DNA of 64,000 nt from Pyronema omphalodes (taxonomy: Eukaryota; Ascomycota; Pezizomycetes; Pezizales; Pyronemataceae), in NCBI GenBank assembly GCA_024516155.1, contig JAJJXM010000019.1, positions 682,001 through 746,000 on the forward strand, read 5' to 3'. Positions 59,656 to 64,000 of this stretch are shown here, piece after piece (the stretch's first letter is position 1; each line of letters begins with the position of its first letter). The position numbers and the translations under genes were made by a program. A model generated the notes under the pieces. It ran no database searches. It was not told where the DNA came from and saw only the letters and a list, made by a program, of their open reading frames with translations.

Positions 59656-59890
59656 TTATTCCGTATCATTGGCCGCCATGCTACCGGAAATGCTTTTTAA
59701 CATTTCTTCGCCCAATCCCATTGCATAATAATACTTGGCGTAACTTGTCTTTTCTTCCATCCTCTGCACCACCTCCAACCTTCCATCCAGAATTTTGTAT
59801 TTAGCCGCAGAAGTTTGCATAGTGCTTACAGTATCTGAGTGCTTCTGTTTAAGCGTGCACATCCTCAGTTTAAGGACCTTCTCTACTCGT
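59656..59890 (-). pseudogene. Orphan TPR-repeat relic of NLR type
   Basis: The minus strand reads EKVLKLRMCTLKQKHSDT followed by TMQTSAAKYKILDGRLEVVQ and RMEEKTSYAKYY, ending AANDTE and a stop. This aligns position by position with the repeat of the receptor at 7758-10896 (EKVLEVRRRTLGEEHPDTL, SM.NLAATY...GGRLKEVQ, ELEEK). It is the last one and a half repeats plus a C-terminal tail, cut off upstream by a stop just before EKVLK. No NB-ARC remains nearby. Confidence 0.6.
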
Positions 59891-61319
59891 GCTTAAAGAT
59901 GGTGGCTAGCGCCATCAGCCCTAGTCGCTCGTCTACGAGCCACCGGGGACACTCCTACGCAGTACCCAACGGCTGTATGTGCGATAAAACCTACATGTAA
60001 TATCACGTGGTCTGTCATGAGGAACCACGTGCTATCCAGGGTCGACGAAAGACCACATGTTCAGCGCACTGATTGCACAACTGGCCGATCATTCTTGTTC
60101 CCTGAAGAGGAAATGTTTTGTTAAGATTGATCCTTCTAGATTACATCATTTGATTGTAGCGTTCTTATATACCGTATTCGATTGGTTAATCGGTTCCTAG
60201 AATTTCATTTGCTATTAGCATGATTAAAAGATGCTATAAGCATGCTTGGGTTATTAGGTATCAATACTGCTAGTTCCAAAACATTCTGGAAGAGTTTTTG
60301 TTTTTAATCACCTATTCCATCCATTTTGTTGTGTGTGCAAACCTATATGTGTCCTGGCGTTACTAAGTCATTTTATAAGCAGCAGTCTTCTGACACGCTG
60401 AATACAGAATGAATCTGTAATCAATAATGATTCATGCAATGATGATAGCACAGGCGACTCCCTATCGAACCGAATACGCCACGTAAGGATCTTTCAATAT
60501 CGGTAATACCATGGCACATTGTCCCATTTGATCTCGCGCAATCGACTTCCCATTGGGATGGTAAATATCCCCATGTAATGGCCCAATATTCCTTGCCGTA
60601 GGTTTCAATATTGATCTCGCAGCACTTCATGGTGGAGTGTCTCACATTGCCGCGGAGCGGATAACAAATAAAAACATTTCGCTTGCGCATTGACATTAGG
60701 TGTTGGAGTACTAATCCGCGGCAGAGTAATACTCACACACCCTTATCTAAAGGGATAGCGATTACAAACACTCGCAAAGCAGTAAACTGCGTTGAGGTTT
60801 CTCAGATTTCGTTGCAGTATGTCTATTTGGCTACACTAAGAAAGAAATATTTTCACCGCAGCAGCATTGATGCATCAATAACTAAAAGGGTATAGAGCAT
60901 GCACGTTACCCAGCTTAGTTTACTCAAGAACTATGCTGGCTCCGTAGAAGCTTTATCGTGGTCACAGACTTCCTTGATCTCAAGAGTGGGGATTCCTGGG
61001 GCTTCAGCAAGAAGCAGAACTTCTCACGATCCACCAAACTGCGATCCGAACCAGACCACATGTGGTGGTACCGTCCAGTCTACGTATTAGAGCTGGCAAG
61101 AACCACTTCCATGTGTTCCAGTCCAGTCCTCGGTTACCAAAATGATGGGACAGGACTGCGAGTGACAGTGGGGCAGCAGCTACATAACATATGGGTTTTC
61201 TTGCTAAGCCATACTACTAGCGGGAGATTGGCAGTATCCGCTGTTGACGTAACTCTCTGGCGCGCGTGGAGGGGCGCTTGCTACAGTGCCAAGGTGCCAT
61301 CATTTGTCTATTTAATCGC
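59891..61319. other. Spacer with unassigned ORFs
   Basis: Frames at 60421-60696 (minus) and 60958-61371 (plus) contain tryptophan-rich sequence but no family I can name. The latter runs into the T tract of the retroposon. Confidence 0.45.
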
Positions 61320-61560
61320 GGCTTCCAGTTTTTTTTTCTTTTTTTTTCTTTTATTTCATACTCGCATCTAACCGTAAGGTTATGGCAGAAGCTATCTAAT
61401 TACAGTACATTTCTAACTGTCAAGTGTTACCTTGACAATTACCGGGAACGCCCCGGGGCGGTCATTCTTTCTTGAGGTTGTAGCCCCCTCATGTCTTTCG
61501 TTCTCCATTTCTGTATTCTCGCCACTATGTCCTTGAGCCCTATTCGATTATCCAATTTCT
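61320..61560 (-). mobile_element. Retroposon copy related to 48643-48866
   Basis: On the minus strand it matches the 48643-48866 element from LKDIVARIQKWRTKDMRG-coding sequence through the gggcgt..ccggtaa block and cataaccttacggttag to the aaataaaag plus A-rich tail (seen as T runs at 61329-61351). No clear target-site duplication was found. Confidence 0.6.
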
Positions 61561-61624
61561 TTTTTCTTAAATATTAAATTTGAGTTCTCCAGTTAACCGC
61601 GCTGTAATTATTCAAATATTGATA

Positions 61625-61805
61625 TTTTCTTCCCCATTGTGATCTTCATTTGCGCGTGTTCTCTCCGCGCTCACGGCATAGCCTTTTCTCTAGCCACAAG
61701 TGAGCCTTAGTCATCCTTTTTTTGTAGACCGGTCGGGCATTTGAACACGATGCGCCAAGGGACGGGCATTGTGGACCTTTGCTCTTTAGGCTTGGGACTC
61801 TGAGA
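61625..61805 (+). repeat. Dispersed repeat family, copy 3
   Basis: Best-preserved partner of 11905-11995 (gaccggtcgggcattt, gatgcgccaagggacggg) and of 46950-47210. It starts about 65 bases past the retroposon copy at 61320-61560. Confidence 0.6.
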
Positions 61806-62602
61806 ATTTTCGCATATACTGCTCTAGAAAATGGAGGGCCGGGTCACGGTTTTCTAGAGCTAAGGCGCTGGGCCGTTTGGTCTGGACCAAACCCGGTCTA
61901 GTCCAGCACAAACAGCATTTGGACCAGACCAAAAGGTGACGGGATATTTCTCACTTAGGAATCTCAGAGGAATAGATTTATACTACAATTGCATCATATT
62001 TGACAGAAAATTTAAATTGTTCTCCGTACTACCTAAACACCCAGATTAGATAAAGGGTTAAGAGGGAATCTATGTTTCAGCCCATTCACGTGTAAGTAAT
62101 CAGTGACAAAATCGAAAACCAAGAAAAGACTGCGGCCCAAGTAATCAAGGGGCGGGTATGAATACAATCCCGCGACGATGCCATGATAGAGATAATGATG
62201 ATCTGGCGACAGTTATTCTCTTGGTCCTGAAGGGGTCGAGACAAACAGCACTTTCACCACATGCATACCGTTACTGTGTCTGTTTGTTCAGAGAATGGTG
62301 GTTCAGAAATCTTAATCCGGTTGAGATATTCTGTTTGTAGACCCCTAGAATAATGTTTGAGTGGTATGTACTGGGCAACATTTTCCTTCCTTCAACCCCC
62401 CTCTACACTGTTTGACCCCCTAGGATGAGAATTTGCAAAGAATCCACTCTACATAAACCTCCTCCACGTCCCGCTTCCTCCATCTACTACTAACCCGCAC
62501 TCTCACCCCAACTTCTGTTCTTCCACTATTACTCCACCAACAAACCGCAACAACATTGACTTCAACCACTTTTACAATCATTCAAACCTATCACTCCACG
62601 CT
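61806..62602. other. Spacer upstream of the coiled-coil gene
   Basis: Includes a GC-rich ggaccaaac/tggtccagac stretch near 61870-61940 with short inverted repeats, then a pyrimidine-rich leader (62470-62600) typical before a fungal start codon. Confidence 0.5.
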
Positions 62603-63993
62603 ATGACCCATCAGCATATTGTACCGGGGCTCTCATCGGAGCCTATCCCGAAGTCTCCGGCCCCTACTGCAACGGTCACCTCGGAAAACCAAGCTCCGAA
62701 GCCCAAGGGTACCGCGGATTCCGTCGACTCCAAGGTAGAAAAACAAGATGTATACCTCTCCGAAATCGAGCAGAATCTTCTTCGTCACGCAGAAGCAAGC
62801 AAACAGTTATCCGAAATGTTAGCCGCTGCCAAGAAGCAATCCAAAAACGCCGAGGATTTTCAACAACGTATCGACAAAGTTACCAAGGAGAAAGATTATC
62901 TTGCCAAGAGATACTTTGAGATGGAAGAGAGATATAACAAAGTAAAAAAGGAGAACGACCAGCTCGCGGGAGAAATCGCTCAACTAAAGAAACGGGTTGC
63001 AATTGTTGATGAACACCCTAACGCGGCGGAAACCCAGAAATTGATTGAGCATCTCACTACTGAAAATAAACTACTTAAGGAAGCACGCGAAGGGGCTATT
63101 GAAGAACTCAAGGCTCAACCGATTATGCAGGATATGATTAACAGGTTGGTTGAGGAAAAGGAGGGACTGGAAGAGAAACACCGGAACAATACCGCCGAGA
63201 TGAAGACACAGATTCAACAACTGGAGCAACAAGCGGAGAATTCAGCAAACGAAGTCAAGCTCTTGCGAAAGGAGAACAAAGAATTACAGAAGGGGCTTGG
63301 CAATGCCGGCCAAGACGGGGTTAGTAAGGATATGGCAAAGCTGCTTAAGAGATACTACGAAATGGAGGAGCAGTTTGGACAGATGAAAAAAGATATCAAG
63401 CAGGAAGTGAAGAGTGTTTTCGCTAAGAAGGATAAAAAGATGTTCCAACAGGTTCAAGAGAAAATTCTTGAGAATGAGAAGAAGATGCAGGATCACCTCG
63501 AGAAGCGACTTGGAGAGACCGAGAACCATGTTCAGAAACAAGTGGAGGGACGTCTGATAGACAATGAGAATCAGATTCAAGAACGCTTGATGGAGAATGA
63601 GAAGCAGATCCAAGAACGTTTTGGGGTCAATGAGGTTAAGATCTGGGGCCACGGGCAGGAAATCCAGCAAAATATCAAAGAGATTGTCGCAAAACATGAC
63701 AAGCAAATACAAGGTCGTCTTGAGGCTAATGAGGTCAAGATTCAGCAAAATGTCAAGGAGACCATCACAGAAAAAGTGCTAAAAATCGAGGAAACTCTCA
63801 GTCTTATCTCTGGTGATACCATTAATGAACAGGGTTATCTCACCAGATTAATAGTGAGAACTTCACCCCGCTGGGGCGGCTAAACTGACTCAAACAGCCA
63901 CTCAAAGCAATCCCAGATACCTTGACTCAAATTACCTCTATCTACGGCAAAGTCATTATTTATGTAGATCGGAAGAAAATCAAGAATTTCGAG
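62603..63993 (+). CDS. Long coiled-coil protein, 3' end beyond window
   Basis: Partial model join(62603..63853,63898..63993 and onward). The first exon codes 417 residues. A 44-bp intron (GTGAGA, branch CTGACTC, AACAG) replaces a misleading LTRLIVRTS end with PLKAIPDTLTQITSIYG. The second exon ends at a GTAAAT donor 7 bases before the window edge. After a Pro/Thr/Ser-rich start (residues 1-45), nearly all is charged heptad-type coiled coil (EKDYLAKRYFEMEERYNKVK, LLKEAREGAIEELKA). Around residues 285-395 there is an irregular 11-15-residue repeat (ENEKQIQERL, ANEVKIQQNV). Such proteins are often structural or tethering factors. No domain is named. Confidence 0.75.
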
Positions 63994-64000
63994 GTAAATC

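Noticed and set aside
60421..60696. Minus-strand frame with WGYLPSQWEVD, faintly like the GYLPWEVD piece of the Hsp70-like protein at 38368
   Set aside because: Only one short motif matches and flanking residues do not align; not enough to call a relic.

Overview
The window looks like nuclear DNA of a filamentous ascomycete (Pezizomycotina). The genes have short spliceosomal introns (44-95 bp) with GT..AG ends, plus one GC..AG intron, and CTAAC/CTGAC-type branch points. The gene set is fungal: a Cdc4-type myosin light chain, AP-1 beta-adaptin without an ear, Ada2, Emc4, Pns1, and a HeLo/NB-ARC/TPR receptor. I lean towards Leotiomycetes but cannot prove that from sequence alone. I rebuilt splice sites by eye, and every multi-exon model keeps one open frame across its junctions.

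Layout. From 1 to 13.1 kb is an accessory region. It holds two paralogous tiny Pro/Arg-rich genes (2114-2356 and 5062-5382) inside a locally triplicated segment, a tRNA-derived SINE with a 13-bp target-site duplication (6494-6803), and a minus-strand NOD-like receptor (7758-10896) whose 3' end runs into decayed TPR repeats. From 14.2 to 28.7 kb is a conserved housekeeping block: a peroxisomal enoyl-CoA hydratase-like protein, a Cdc4-type light chain, EMC4, the AP-1 beta subunit, a low-complexity hypothetical protein, ADA2 and glucose-6-phosphate isomerase. From 28.7 to 49.7 kb the DNA is gene-poor and repeat-laden. It contains an element with inverted ends, a TQP-repeat pseudogene, hAT and LINE relics, duplicated fragments and a 12-bp-TSD retroposon. 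Two genes stand out there: a seven-exon Hsp70-like gene (38368-40738) and an unknown two-exon gene (43362-44121). From 49.7 to 58 kb there are a cytochrome P450, an unknown two-exon gene, a broken small heat-shock gene and the PNS1 transporter. From 58 to 62.6 kb is relic-rich spacer. A coiled-coil gene runs off the right edge (62603 to beyond 63993).

How they work together. The housekeeping genes are independent units. Several are divergent pairs sharing promoters (EMC4/AP-1 beta; hydratase/light chain; ADA2/GPI). I see no biosynthetic cluster around the P450 and no operon-like logic. The most unusual material is the receptor with near-identical 129-bp TPR repeats, and the undescribed small-protein/non-coding triplication at the left end.
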